Of a stretch of DNA of 64,000 nucleotides, positions 22,861-32,520 are shown in pieces. The stretch is from NCBI RefSeq assembly GCF_900458895.1, contig NZ_LR962863.1, positions 930,001 through 994,000 of the forward strand. Reading direction: 5' to 3'. The position numbers were made by a program, and so were the translations under genes. The number at the start of each line of letters is the position of its first letter. The stretch's first letter is position 1. Below the pieces are notes generated by a model. That model saw nothing but the letters and a program-made list of their open reading frames with translations, was not told where the DNA came from and ran no database searches. The DNA comes from Staphylococcus schleiferi (GTDB lineage: Bacteria; Bacillota; Bacilli; Staphylococcales; Staphylococcaceae).

Positions 22861-24368
22861 TGAAATATTTATTTAAGTTTTCTTTACTTTTGTTGATATC
22901 TTTATTATTGAGTATGTTTTTGATAACTAATATAAATGCATTAGCGAAGGATAAAGTTACAATGGATAAAGATATTTTTACTGCAGGAGATGAAACCCAA
23001 GCAAATTATTTTAGAATTCCTGTGTTATATACATTAAACAATGGAAATATTATTGCTAGTGCTGACGCACGTTATGGTGGTACTCATGATGCTAAGAGTA
23101 AAATTAATATTGCAACATCTATAAGTGAAGATGGTAAAACTTGGTCTTCTCCAAAATTAGCTTTGCATTTCCAAGATTATGAAAATCAATTAATTGACTG
23201 GCCTAGAGATAATGTGGGTAAAAACAAGCAAATTCAGGGCAGTGCTTCATTTATCGATTCTGCTATAGTACAAGACAAAAAGACTAATACAATTTTTTTA
23301 ATGGCTGACATGATGCCAGCAGGTGTAGGCAATAATAATGCTTTAAAAAATGATTCAGGGTTTAAAAAAATAAATGAAAATTATTATTTAAAATTAAAAT
23401 TTGAGAATGACAATAATTATGACTATTCCATCAGAGAAGATGGTTTAATATTTAATGATAAGCAACAAAAACCAACTGAATATAAAGTAGATGAGAATTA
23501 TAATATTCTAAAAAATGGTGAGTATCAGTACGTAACTCAATATTCAGTGAGATTTAATGGTAATGAACTAAAAGAGTATCATAATGGCAAGAAAGTTAAA
23601 ATGAATATTTTTTATAAAGATTCTATTTTTAAAGTAACACCTACGAATTATTTAGCTTACACAACAAGTGATGATGGAAAAAACTGGAATCATCCAATGA
23701 TTTTACCGCCATTTTTAGGATTGAATCATAATGCAACGTATTTAAGTCCAGGTCAAGGTTTAGCAACATCTAATGGGCGGTTAATATTTTCATCATATAC
23801 AAGTCAAGGATTAATCTTTATATACAGCGATGATCATGGTTACACATGGAAGTCTACAAAAGCAGAGCTACCTTTTAAAAATGCAACTGTTGAAGCGCAA
23901 ATGATTGAATTGAAACCAGGTGTAATAAAAGCGTTTTTACGAACTACTACAGGTAAAATCGGTTATATGACAAGTTATGATCATGGTAATACATGGGACA
24001 AAGTACGATATCTTAATCAAATAAAACAAACTAGATACGGGACACAACTGTCAGTAATAAAAGCTTCAAAAAAAGTTGAAGGTAAAGATGTAATAATTTA
24101 AAGTTCACCGAATTCGACTACAGGAAGAAATAATGGTCAAATATGGATAGGCTTTGTGGAAAATGGTTCAAATGATATAGACTGGGTTAAACATAAAGAA
24201 GTAAATAATGCAAATGATGGTTATTCCTATTCTGCACTAACCGAAACTAAAAACTCTAAAATTTTACTGTTATATGAAAAATATGATTCGTGGTCTAGAA
24301 ATCAATTACATTTAAAAAATACGATGAAATACCGGATATATGATTTTGAAGATTTGGTTTTAAATTAA
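22860..24368 (+). pseudogene. Secreted GH33 exo-alpha-sialidase, with one in-frame stop
   Basis: This is a glycoside hydrolase family 33 sialidase of 502 codons. An N-terminal signal peptide (hydrophobic to about residue 28) implies secretion; no LPXTG anchor and no lectin-like CBM40 domain are present. The arginine motif FRIP is at 51-54, the likely acid/base aspartate is near 77, and four Asp-boxes start near 89 (SEDGKTW), 270 (SDDGKNW), 323 (SDDHGYTW) and 374 (YDHGNTW). An insertion domain lies between boxes 1 and 2. Codon 414 is TAA (24099-24101); the frame goes on and contains DGYSYSALTE with the probable catalytic tyrosine near 455-457. Truncation would therefore remove the nucleophile. 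TTA (Leu) to TAA is the simplest change. It is the last gene of the cassette and a strong terminator follows. Confidence 0.85.
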
Positions 24369-24400
24369 TTTTAAAAATTAATTGTAATAAAAATATATTA

Positions 24401-24443
24401 AAAAGTGATTTTAACTAATTTTAGTTAAAATCACTTTTTATTT
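24401..24443 (+). terminator. Terminator of the sialic acid cassette
   Basis: The near-perfect hairpin AAAGTGATTTTAACTAA/TTAGTTAAAATCACTTT ends in a T-run just after the sialidase gene. Confidence 0.85.
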
Positions 24444-24562
24444 ATTGGTAGTTTTTAGTATTAAATAGAAATACATCAGCCATGTTAATTCACTTTATAG
24501 CGCAACAGTAAAATACGATATATCAACAATATCTCATAAATGGTATGACTTTTAACTTGGTT

Positions 24563-25483
24563 TTAATCAAAGTCATTTAAACTTTTAACTGAGTTTTTAA
24601 GTGTTGTAGCTGCCTTTCTTTCAGGCATAAGCGTTCCGCACTTAAAAATTTGATCAATACGTTGAGAGATTGTAATAATAGCGATTTTTTCGTCATGACT
24701 AAATAGCATCATCGCATCTTTTGGTAAATAGATGATGTTGGATAAATGGGTAATCATCAATCGATTTTCATGTGCACGGTTGGTCAGTTTACGAAGACGC
24801 AACCATTCTTCAGAGTGATTTCTTTCTTTGTGATATTTCAATTCATCACGTTGATAACCTAGAAGTTCTTCGATACGAGTGTTTAACACATGAAGTGCTT
24901 CGACTGCTTTATCACTTTTATCGGATTGAAATAAACCTAACATGAGTTCTTTCATCCGTTCATCAAATAGATGATATATTTCTCTTTCAGATTTTTCGAT
25001 TAAGGCATCAATTTGATTGTAATATTTGGGAGGCATGATCACAAAGTTGACCAATCCAGCCGTGACCAAGCCAATAATTGCAGTAAGTAAGCGAGAAAAA
25101 AAGTTGAATGTATAATTGTCGTGAATATCTGGAATCATCGCAAGTGCGGTTAAAGTGGCAACGGTCACACCAACATGTAAATTAAATCTGATACATAATA
25201 AAATGGTAAGTGTCGCGGTCAAACCATACGTAAACGCTGAATCATCGCCTAAAAAATATGTACAGACGACAGCGATAAATGCGCCCATTACTGTGGCGGG
25301 AAGCCTCTTATAACCTTTTCGAATGTAAGCTTTAACGGTGGGTTCTATTGTCACAACTGCTGATAAAATAGCGAAGATGGGGTTTAGATTCAGTGATAAG
25401 CAAAATAATGCAGTTAAAAAAGTTGCTAAGCCGGTTTTGATTGTGCGGGCACCTACTAAATTTTTATACCATTTATCCTTCAT
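24563..25483 (-). CDS. Aromatic acid exporter (ArAE/FUSC-like) family membrane protein
   Basis: This 306-residue protein has six hydrophobic segments in the first 165 residues, including SLNLNPIFAILSAVVTIEPTVKAYIRKGYKR, typical of the ArAE_1/DUF939 family. A cytoplasmic C-terminal helical domain follows. The family is related to bacterial exporters of aromatic acids, but staphylococcal members have no known substrate. It starts with ATG after CAGGAG. It is divergent from map. A longer paralogue lies at 50027-51121. Confidence 0.8.
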   Translation of the reverse strand: MKDKWYKNLVGARTIKTGLATFLTALFCLSLNLNPIFAILSAVVTIEPTVKAYIRKGYKRLPATVMGAFIAVVCTYFLGDDSAFTYGLTATLTILLCIRFNLHVGVTVATLTALAMIPDIHDNYTFNFFSRLLTAIIGLVTAGLVNFVIMPPKYYNQIDALIEKSEREIYHLFDERMKELMLGLFQSDKSDKAVEALHVLNTRIEELLGYQRDELKYHKERNHSEEWLRLRKLTNRAHENRLMITHLSNIIYLPKDAMMLFSHDEKIAIITISQRIDQIFKCGTLMPERKAATTLKNSVKSLNDFD

Positions 25484-25535
25484 AATTCAAAATCTCCTGT
25501 TCCATAGTTCATTATTAGTATATCAAAAAATTTTT

Positions 25536-25543
25536 GTTATAAT
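25536..25543 (+). promoter_or_regulatory. Extended -10 promoter of map
   Basis: TGTTATAAT (about 25535-25543) contains a perfect -10 with a TG extension, 38 bases upstream of map. Confidence 0.55.
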
Positions 25544-25556
25544 AAGGACTGTATAA

Positions 25557-26342
<786 letters not shown>

Positions 26343-26365
26343 ATTGAGACTTAAGTCTTAAATAG

Positions 26366-26410
26366 AAATGGTTCTGTAGCCTATTCCTTAAGGCGCAGGA
26401 CCATTTTATA
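26366..26410 (+). terminator. map terminator
   Basis: The hairpin AAATGGTTCTG.../...CAGGACCATTT has an inner GCC/GGC stem and TTTTAT following. It separates map from the vra operon. Confidence 0.75.
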
Positions 26411-26439
26411 ATAGGGGTAACATATGAGGTGATTTGATT

Positions 26440-26829
26440 ATGGTACAACTATTAAGAGCCTATTTTGAAAGATTTTTTTACGAACTTTATCATCAAGTAT
26501 TCAGTCAATATTTAAACCACTTAGATTTGAAAATACACGATATCGACCAAGCATTATATTATATGCAGCATAAAAAAGTGCAGTTACAGTTGATGATTGA
26601 CAGAAGAACAATTGAATTAGAAAATAAATATATCGATCTGATGGATCAACATCATATTCAATGCGCAAAAAATATTTATGGCGTTGATATTAATACAATT
26701 AAAGATGATTTGAACGAAATTGAAAAAGAGTATGCACAATTGGAGTCATTTTATCAACAGTTGAATGAAGATAAAAATTACGTAAAGAGGGAATGTGATT
26801 TACTTCAATTATTGTTGCGTGCATACTAG
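26440..26829 (+). CDS. vraU: VraU, first gene of the cell-wall stress operon
   Basis: This 129-residue protein is the first gene of the vraUTSR operon. It is soluble and mostly helical, with a likely coiled coil (about residues 30-115, e.g. RRTIELENKYIDLMD and LNEIEKEYAQLESFYQ). Its biochemical role is not established. I chose the ATG at 26440, after GAGGTG, over an in-frame TTG two codons before. The order of genes and the size match S. aureus, which supports the symbol. VraR is known to activate this operon. Confidence 0.82.
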   Translation: MVQLLRAYFERFFYELYHQVFSQYLNHLDLKIHDIDQALYYMQHKKVQLQLMIDRRTIELENKYIDLMDQHHIQCAKNIYGVDINTIKDDLNEIEKEYAQLESFYQQLNEDKNYVKRECDLLQLLLRAY

Positions 26830-26841
26830 AAAGGTGGAAAT

Positions 26842-27543
26842 ATGACACAAAAATATATTTCGACCGAGTTGCTCATTATATTTACTGCTCTAATGATTAT
26901 AGCCAATTTTTACTATATCTTTTTTGAAAAAATCGGCTTTTTATTTGTGTTATTACTCGGTAGTATTTTAATGTATGTCGGTTATATTTATTTTCATAAA
27001 GTGCGTGGATTGCTTTGTTTTTGGATTGGGACGTTAATGATTTTATTTACATTACTGTCCAATAAATACACGCTGATTATTTTATTTATTTTTATTATCA
27101 TCGTAGCGGTACGTTATATTATTTATAAACGTAAACCTTTAGAAATATTATCTACGGATGATGCGACTGAAAAACATAGTTTTATTAAACAAAAATGGTT
27201 TGGTGACCAAAAAACACCGGTTTATGTGTATAAATGGGAAGATTTGCAAATTCAGCATGGCATGGGTGATATCGTAATAGACATGACAAAAGCGGCCAAT
27301 TTAAAGATGCAAAACCATGTTGTGATTCGCCATATTGTAGGTAAAGTACAAGTCATTGTTCCTTTAAATTACAATGTAAAGTTAAATGTTTCTGCCTTCT
27401 ATGGTAAAGTGACGCTCGACCGCCAACAATGCAAAATCGAAAATGATAACATCCAGTTAACTTCACAACATAAAGCTGAAAATTATACGGTTAATATTTT
27501 CGTCTCAACATTTATAGGTGATGTTGAGGTGGTTTATCGATGA
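26842..27543 (+). CDS. vraT: VraT (YvqF/LiaF-like) membrane protein of the VraSR system
   Basis: This 233-residue membrane protein has an N-terminal half with about four hydrophobic segments and a soluble C-terminal half (from about residue 120) of the LiaF-like beta-rich type, with [13 protein letters not shown] and FYGKVTLDR. In S. aureus VraT is needed for VraSR signalling and for full beta-lactam and glycopeptide resistance; in Bacillus the LiaF homologue inhibits the kinase. The start follows AAGGTGG. It overlaps vraS by four bases (ATGA). Confidence 0.9.
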   Translation: MTQKYISTELLIIFTALMIIANFYYIFFEKIGFLFVLLLGSILMYVGYIYFHKVRGLLCFWIGTLMILFTLLSNKYTLIILFIFIIIVAVRYIIYKRKPLEILSTDDATEKHSFIKQKWFGDQKTPVYVYKWEDLQIQHGMGDIVIDMTKAANLKMQNHVVIRHIVGKVQVIVPLNYNVKLNVSAFYGKVTLDRQQCKIENDNIQLTSQHKAENYTVNIFVSTFIGDVEVVYR

Positions 27544-28583
27544 ACCATTACGTTCGTGCCATAGGCTCAATGTTGATTTTAGTCTACAGTATGTTTACTG
27601 CTTTTTTCTTTATTGATAAAGTCTTTACTAATATCATTTATTTTCAAGGCATGTTTTATACCCAGATTTTTGGGATTCCCGTATTTATCTTTTTAAATTT
27701 AATCGTTATCTTTCTTTGTATCATTGTAGGTAGCGTACTTGCCTATAAAATCAATCAACAAAATGATTGGTTGAAGCAACAAATTGAACGTGCATTTGAA
27801 GGGGAAACAGTAGGGATCAATGACCAACATATCGAATTATATAATGAGACGATTGAACTGTATCAAGCCCTTGTTCCTTTGAATCAAGAACTTCATAAAA
27901 TGCGTATTAAAACTCAAAATTTAACGAACGAATCTTATAATATGAACGATTTGAAAGTGAAAAAAATAATTGAAGATGAGAGACAACGGTTGGCTAGGGA
28001 ATTACACGATAGTGTGTCCCAACAACTCTTTGCGGCAAGCATGATGTTATCCGCGATTAAAGAAACAGAGTTAACCCCACCACTCGATCAGCAAATTCCA
28101 ACTTTAGAGAAAATGGTCCAAGATTCTCAGTTGGAGATGCGGGCGTTATTGTTACATTTGAGACCGATAGGACTTAAAGACCGCTCGTTAGGTGAAGGTA
28201 TTAAATCATTAGTTACAGATCTACAAAGAAAAGTTCCAATGAAAGTTGTACAAGAAATTGACGAATTTGAAGTGCCAAAAGGGATAGAAGACCACTTATT
28301 TCGAATCACTCAAGAAGCCATCTCTAATACATTACGTCATGCTAAAGGGAAACAAGTTACTGTCGAATTGCTCAATCGTGAAGACTATTTATTGTTGCGT
28401 ATTCAAGATGACGGTATCGGTTTTAATGTAGATGACAAATTAGAGCAAAGTTATGGACTTAAAAATATGCGTGAACGTGCAATAGAAATCGGGGCAACCT
28501 TTCATATCGTTTCATTGCCAGACGCTGGGACGAGAATAGAAGTAAAGGCACCACTTGATAAGGAGGTACATAATGACAATTAA
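27540..28583 (+). CDS. vraS: Sensor histidine kinase VraS
   Basis: This is a NarL-type (HisKA_3) sensor kinase that responds to cell-wall damage. The protein has 347 residues. Two N-terminal membrane helices with a very short outer loop mark it as an intramembrane-sensing kinase. The phospho-acceptor histidine is in [15 protein letters not shown] (near residue 155). The ATPase domain shows [13 protein letters not shown] and DDGIGFN. It is translationally coupled to vraT and overlaps vraR by 11 bases. Confidence 0.95.
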   Translation: MNHYVRAIGSMLILVYSMFTAFFFIDKVFTNIIYFQGMFYTQIFGIPVFIFLNLIVIFLCIIVGSVLAYKINQQNDWLKQQIERAFEGETVGINDQHIELYNETIELYQALVPLNQELHKMRIKTQNLTNESYNMNDLKVKKIIEDERQRLARELHDSVSQQLFAASMMLSAIKETELTPPLDQQIPTLEKMVQDSQLEMRALLLHLRPIGLKDRSLGEGIKSLVTDLQRKVPMKVVQEIDEFEVPKGIEDHLFRITQEAISNTLRHAKGKQVTVELLNREDYLLLRIQDDGIGFNVDDKLEQSYGLKNMRERAIEIGATFHIVSLPDAGTRIEVKAPLDKEVHNDN

Positions 28584-29202
28584 AGTATTATTTGTAGATG
28601 ATCATGAAATGGTTAGAATTGGAATATCTAGCTATTTATCCACGCAACCGGATATTGAGGTTGTAGGGGAAGGGGCTTCAGGGAAAGAGGCTATTCAAAA
28701 AGCACATGAACTTCATCCGGATTTAATTTTAATGGACTTAGTGATGACAGACATGGACGGTGTTGAAGCGACAACACAAATCAAAAAAGACTTACCACAT
28801 ATTAAAGTGGTCATGCTTACAAGTTATATTGAGGATAAAGAAGTTTATCGTGCCTTAGATGCAGGTGTCGATAGTTATATTCTTAAAACGACAAGTGCAA
28901 GTGATATTGCTGAAGCGATACGAAAAACAAGTCAAGGCGAGTCTGTATTTGAAGCAGAAGTCCTTGTGAAAATGCGCAATCGCATGAAACAAAGAGCGGA
29001 ATTATATGAGTTACTGACAGAGCGTGAAATGGAAATCCTATTATTGATATCAAAAGGGTATTCAAATCAAGAAATCGCAAGTGCTTCACATATTACGATT
29101 AAAACAGTGAAAACACATGTGAGTAATATTTTAAGTAAATTAGAAGTGCAAGATCGTACGCAAGCAGTGATTTATGCCTTTCAACATGGATTAATTGAAT
29201 AA
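28573..29202 (+). CDS. vraR: Response regulator VraR
   Basis: This NarL/LuxR-family response regulator, phosphorylated by VraS, activates the cell-wall stress regulon, including its own operon and genes such as sgtB. The protein has 209 residues. The receiver domain has the phosphorylation site D55 in [10 protein letters not shown]; the C-terminal helix-turn-helix reads [23 protein letters not shown] chose [12 protein letters not shown] as the start because AAGGAGG lies just before it. A terminator follows. sgtB, a known VraR-regulated gene, is also in this window. Confidence 0.95.
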   Translation: MTIKVLFVDDHEMVRIGISSYLSTQPDIEVVGEGASGKEAIQKAHELHPDLILMDLVMTDMDGVEATTQIKKDLPHIKVVMLTSYIEDKEVYRALDAGVDSYILKTTSASDIAEAIRKTSQGESVFEAEVLVKMRNRMKQRAELYELLTEREMEILLLISKGYSNQEIASASHITIKTVKTHVSNILSKLEVQDRTQAVIYAFQHGLIE

Positions 29203-29206
29203 TATA

Positions 29207-29248
29207 GAAAGTGGGACAGAAATCGATTTGACTTCTGTCCCGCTTCTT
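29207..29248. terminator. Bidirectional terminator vraR / carbonic anhydrase
   Basis: The hairpin GAAAGTGGGACAGAA/TTCTGTCCCGCTTC lies between convergent genes. It belongs to the dispersed GGGACAGAAATC-type hairpin family of this window. Confidence 0.85.
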
Positions 29249-29256
29249 TAATAGCA

Positions 29257-29829
29257 TTAGATTGAATTTTTCCCATAGCCATCATGGACGAGATCTAACG
29301 CACCCGTGTGCGGATCAATGACTAATCCATGAACAGGTACTTTCTTGTCAAATAGGGGATGGGAATAAATCATTTGTATATTCTTTTTAACATTTTCATA
29401 AACGTCATCAAAGCCTTTTAAAAAGTTAGGAACGTCAATGCCAGAGTGTTCTAATATATCAAACGTTTTTTGATCGACACCTCTTTGTTCCATTGTATTC
29501 ATAACGGCGTCGACATCAATATTCCCCATACCACAATCTTTATGCCCCATAATAATAATTTCTTCAGCACCAAGTGCATAAATACCAACAAGTAAACTAC
29601 GCATCGTTGAACCATAAGGATGACTAATTGTAGCACCAGCATTTTTAACGACTTTTAAATCCCCGTTTGTAAAACCAAGTGCTTTTGTCGATAAATCTTG
29701 TAAACGTGTATCCATACAAGTCAGCAATACAGCTTTTTTAGATGGCGTTTTACTTGTACTATATTGTTCATAAGCTTTGCTTGCCACAAAGTCTTTATTA
29801 TATTTTAAAATTTGATTTAATAATGTCAC
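29257..29829 (-). CDS. Beta-class carbonic anhydrase
   Basis: This enzyme hydrates CO2 to bicarbonate, supplying carboxylases. The protein has 190 residues. Zinc ligands and catalytic residues are in LLTCMDTRL (Cys, Asp, Arg) and IMGHKDCGM (His, Cys), and the C-terminal DPHTGALDLV segment is typical of this short beta-class group. I chose a GTG start (MTLLNQILKYNK) because TGGAGG lies just upstream; an earlier in-frame TTG overlaps the ribosome binding site. It is convergent with vraR. Confidence 0.9.
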   Translation of the reverse strand: MTLLNQILKYNKDFVASKAYEQYSTSKTPSKKAVLLTCMDTRLQDLSTKALGFTNGDLKVVKNAGATISHPYGSTMRSLLVGIYALGAEEIIIMGHKDCGMGNIDVDAVMNTMEQRGVDQKTFDILEHSGIDVPNFLKGFDDVYENVKKNIQMIYSHPLFDKKVPVHGLVIDPHTGALDLVHDGYGKNSI

Positions 29830-29861
29830 CCTAAGCGCCTCCAATGTGTTTCAAATCCGTC

Positions 29862-31122
29862 TTATTTATCGTCAGTTGTTTTAATATGCTTTGAACGTCC
29901 AGTGTGTGAATGTTCAACTTTTTCAGATTCTGGATCTACTGATGATTGTTCATCTTGATTTTGATGTTGTTCAAATTTATCTGATTGTGTCCCGTAGTTG
30001 TTGTACGCAGTTGCTAAATCTTCTTCTTTTTGAGCTTCAAGTTCATCATACGTTTCTTCTTCAGGTGTTTTTCCTTTAATCACTTTACGTTGATGTACAA
30101 TCGCATTCACTTCTGCTCCGATAATTAAAATGAAGCCCGTGATGTATAACCAAAGCATTAAAACAATGACACCACCGATACTGCCATAAGTTTTTAGAGT
30201 AGTTCCCAAAGTTTGAAACGTAGAAACCAAAAGCAAGTGTACCTAAAATCCATGCAACTGTTGAAAATAACGCCCCAGGGAGTACGGATTTTAATTTGAT
30301 TTTCACATTAGGTGCAACGGTATATAAAATCATAAATACAATAAATATGACTAATACGGGTAACGCTGTTCGAATAAGACTAAATACCCAGCGCACTTGA
30401 TCGTCTAAACCGAGTGGCCCAAATAACAAGTTCCCGATTTGTTGACCAAAAGTAAATAGAACGAGTGTGACAGGTAGGGTAATTCCAATGAGTAAAGTGA
30501 AAAATACCGCTAATGCCTTTGATACGATAAAGTTACGATTATCTTCAACATCATATGCGACGTTAAAAGAATTCATTAACGCAGTGATACCGTTCGAAGC
30601 TGTCCACAAAGCCAAAATTAAACCGACTGAGAGCAATCCGCCACTAGCATTGCCCATGACATCATTAATGATACTCGTAATGATGGAGGCTGTATCAGCA
30701 GGCGCTTTATCTTTAATTTGATCAATAATTGCTTGTCGATCGATATTGAACATTGGAACTAAAGATAAAATAAAGATAAGCATTGGGAACAATGAAAGCA
30801 TGAAATAATATGCCAACTGTGCTGCGAGACCAGAGGCATCATCTTTTCCTATACGATAAATCAAATAACTCACAAAATTAGGGCGGTCAGTATATTTTAC
30901 TGGTTTGTTTATTCTTGAGACAAAGAAGGTTTGGTTGTCTTTTGATGCTTCTTTAGATTGAAACTGTTGAGGTTTAACATAAATGCGGTCTTCTTCAATT
31001 TCACCTTTTGCATCGCCTTTACGATTAGGATGCTGCCCCTCATTTTTAGAGTGATGCTCATTTGAGAACTTACTTTTCACCTCATCTACAATGCTTTTTG
31101 ATTTTTCTTCGTTTTTTGACAT
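29862..31122 (-). pseudogene. YihY/BrkB family membrane protein, frameshifted
   Basis: This YihY family (formerly ribonuclease BN-like) inner membrane protein would have about 419 residues. It has a charged N-terminal extension (to about 110), six membrane helices and a long hydrophilic C-tail rich in Glu, Gln and Ser. The start is MSKNEEKSKSIVDE, after GAAGGAGC. The frame breaks at an A5 run (T5 at 30191-30195 on the plus strand). Removing one base joins SNFGNYSK to TYGSIGGVIVLMLWLYITG and restores the last two helices. A single-base homopolymer indel suggests either a sequencing error or a recent lesion. The function of the family is unknown; YihY is not an RNase. Confidence 0.82.
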
Positions 31123-31146
31123 ATCGAAGCTCCTTCTTTTGATATT

Positions 31147-31196
31147 AAAAAAGGCAATCTCTGAGTACATTCTAAAAGAATGCATTGAAATTGCCC
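31147..31196 (-). terminator. Terminator-like hairpin in the leader of the YihY gene
   Basis: Read on the minus strand, GGGCAATTTC...GAGATTGCC with an inner GCATTC/GAATG stem is followed by TTTTTT. It lies 25 bases upstream of the yihY start, so it ends a separate short transcript or attenuates the gene. Confidence 0.6.
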
Positions 31197-31412
31197 ATGA
31201 TAAGAGCGTAACGCCAACGAACTGTACATCTTTTACGGCATAAAGCGCGTGAGCAACCATAATCCATCAACAAATAAGTGAAACTCAAACTTCTTTTAAC
31301 TTGTTGTTATCTCGCTATCGTAGCTCATACGTTCATAACGTTGACATGCGGTATTGAAGTTGACGTGAATCTGCTGTGCTCTTATCCCCGCTTATTGTTT
31401 AAAAGCATTTAC

Positions 31413-31700
31413 TTATAAACCAATTTGTTTATTGTTTTTACGTTCAACAAATGTATCTTTAGCTTGACGTAATGAACGTTCTAATTCTGGATTGTTACGA
31501 CGAATTTCATCAATTGTATCTTTCCAATAGAAGAACTCATCTTTTAATTCTCCAAATTTAGAAGGTTCGCTTGAACGTTCACCTGTTTTAATTTGATGAA
31601 CTGATGATTTAAGTGAACGACGTGTATTTTTGTCAATCAATGCAATCGCTCCACCAATTGTAGCGCCAATTAAAATCCCCGGTAATAATTTGTTTTGCAT
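31413..31700 (-). CDS. YtxH-like small protein
   Basis: This 95-residue protein has an N-terminal hydrophobic, glycine-rich helix (LLPGILIGATIGGAIAL) followed by a charged amphipathic region, which is the YtxH (general stress protein) pattern. It is probably anchored in the membrane with a cytoplasmic helical tail. The start follows AAAGGAG. It lies seven bases after ptpA on the same strand, so the two are probably co-transcribed. No molecular function is known. Confidence 0.72.
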   Translation of the reverse strand: MQNKLLPGILIGATIGGAIALIDKNTRRSLKSSVHQIKTGERSSEPSKFGELKDEFFYWKDTIDEIRRNNPELERSLRQAKDTFVERKNNKQIGL

Positions 31701-31707
31701 AATGTTG

Positions 31708-32166
31708 TTACTCCTTTCGCGTATCCTGAATAATATAGTCTATTAAATGATCACAAGAAGATTGTATCATCTCATAGACACCTTCAAAATTATTTGTGTA
31801 ATATGGGTCAGGCACATCTGTTTCTGTCATATCACTAAACTCTAATAATTTAAATAACTTCCCTTTAAGATGAGGATTAATTTTTTTAATATTATCTACA
31901 TTACTTTGATCCATTGCAATAATGTAGTCAAAATCATCTTGTGTTGTAAATAATTCACTAATCATACCATCGAATGGGATGTCGTGCGCATTTAAAATTT
32001 TTTGGGTACCCTCATGAGGGGGCTCTCCTAAATTCCATTTGCCCGTACCTCTTGAGTATACTTCAATGTTGTCAATATTGCGATCTTTAAGGCGTTGGCG
32101 CATAATTGCTTCAGCCATTGGAGATCGACAAATATTGCCTAAACATACAAAAGCAACTGTTGTCAT
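31708..32166 (-). CDS. ptpA: Low-molecular-weight protein tyrosine phosphatase PtpA
   Basis: This enzyme removes phosphate from tyrosine; S. aureus PtpA is secreted and acts during infection of macrophages. The protein has 152 residues. The P-loop CLGNICRS carries the nucleophile C8 and R14, and the general acid aspartate is in DVPDPYY near residue 120. The start follows GGAGG. It is followed closely by the YtxH-like gene. Confidence 0.92.
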   Translation of the reverse strand: MTTVAFVCLGNICRSPMAEAIMRQRLKDRNIDNIEVYSRGTGKWNLGEPPHEGTQKILNAHDIPFDGMISELFTTQDDFDYIIAMDQSNVDNIKKINPHLKGKLFKLLEFSDMTETDVPDPYYTNNFEGVYEMIQSSCDHLIDYIIQDTRKE

Positions 32167-32298
32167 GTAGATAACCTCCGTGTCCTAATCTATATGCCCA
32201 TTTTAGCTGTTTTTAAAACAATACGAAAGTAATTCTGTTAAAAATTTTTCAAACATTCGTCACTTTGATAAAATATTGTAGACGAAAGGATGGTCATC

Positions 32299-32502
32299 AT
32301 GTCAAAGACAATTGAAGAAATGATTATAGAAATACGCAATCGATTAAACTTAGTCAATCCAGGTTTAATTGATCCGGATAACTACAGCGAATCCCATCGC
32401 GAAGATATAGAAGATATTTATGCTTTTGTAACAACGAAAAAGGATTTTACACCTCGTGAAATGTCTGGTATTACGGAGGCATTGGGTGATATAAGAAAAT
32501 AG
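32299..32502 (+). CDS. DUF1128 family protein
   Basis: This 67-residue, acidic, soluble and mostly helical protein (MSKTIEEMIIEIRNRLNL...EMSGITEALGDIRK) belongs to DUF1128, a family of unknown function conserved in Bacillales. I chose the ATG at 32299 (AAAGGATG upstream). It lies 18 bases upstream of ampS and is probably co-transcribed with it. Confidence 0.82.
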   Translation: MSKTIEEMIIEIRNRLNLVNPGLIDPDNYSESHREDIEDIYAFVTTKKDFTPREMSGITEALGDIRK

Positions 32503-32520
32503 ACAATTGGGGGTATTTTA

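Noticed and set aside
31123..31260. N-terminal extension of the YihY protein by 46 residues
   Set aside because: The frame is open by chance and runs through a terminator hairpin; the start with a ribosome binding site is at 31122.
31200..31412. T-box or other riboswitch in the yihY leader
   Set aside because: The GGGTGG-type T-box core and other known riboswitch signatures were not found.
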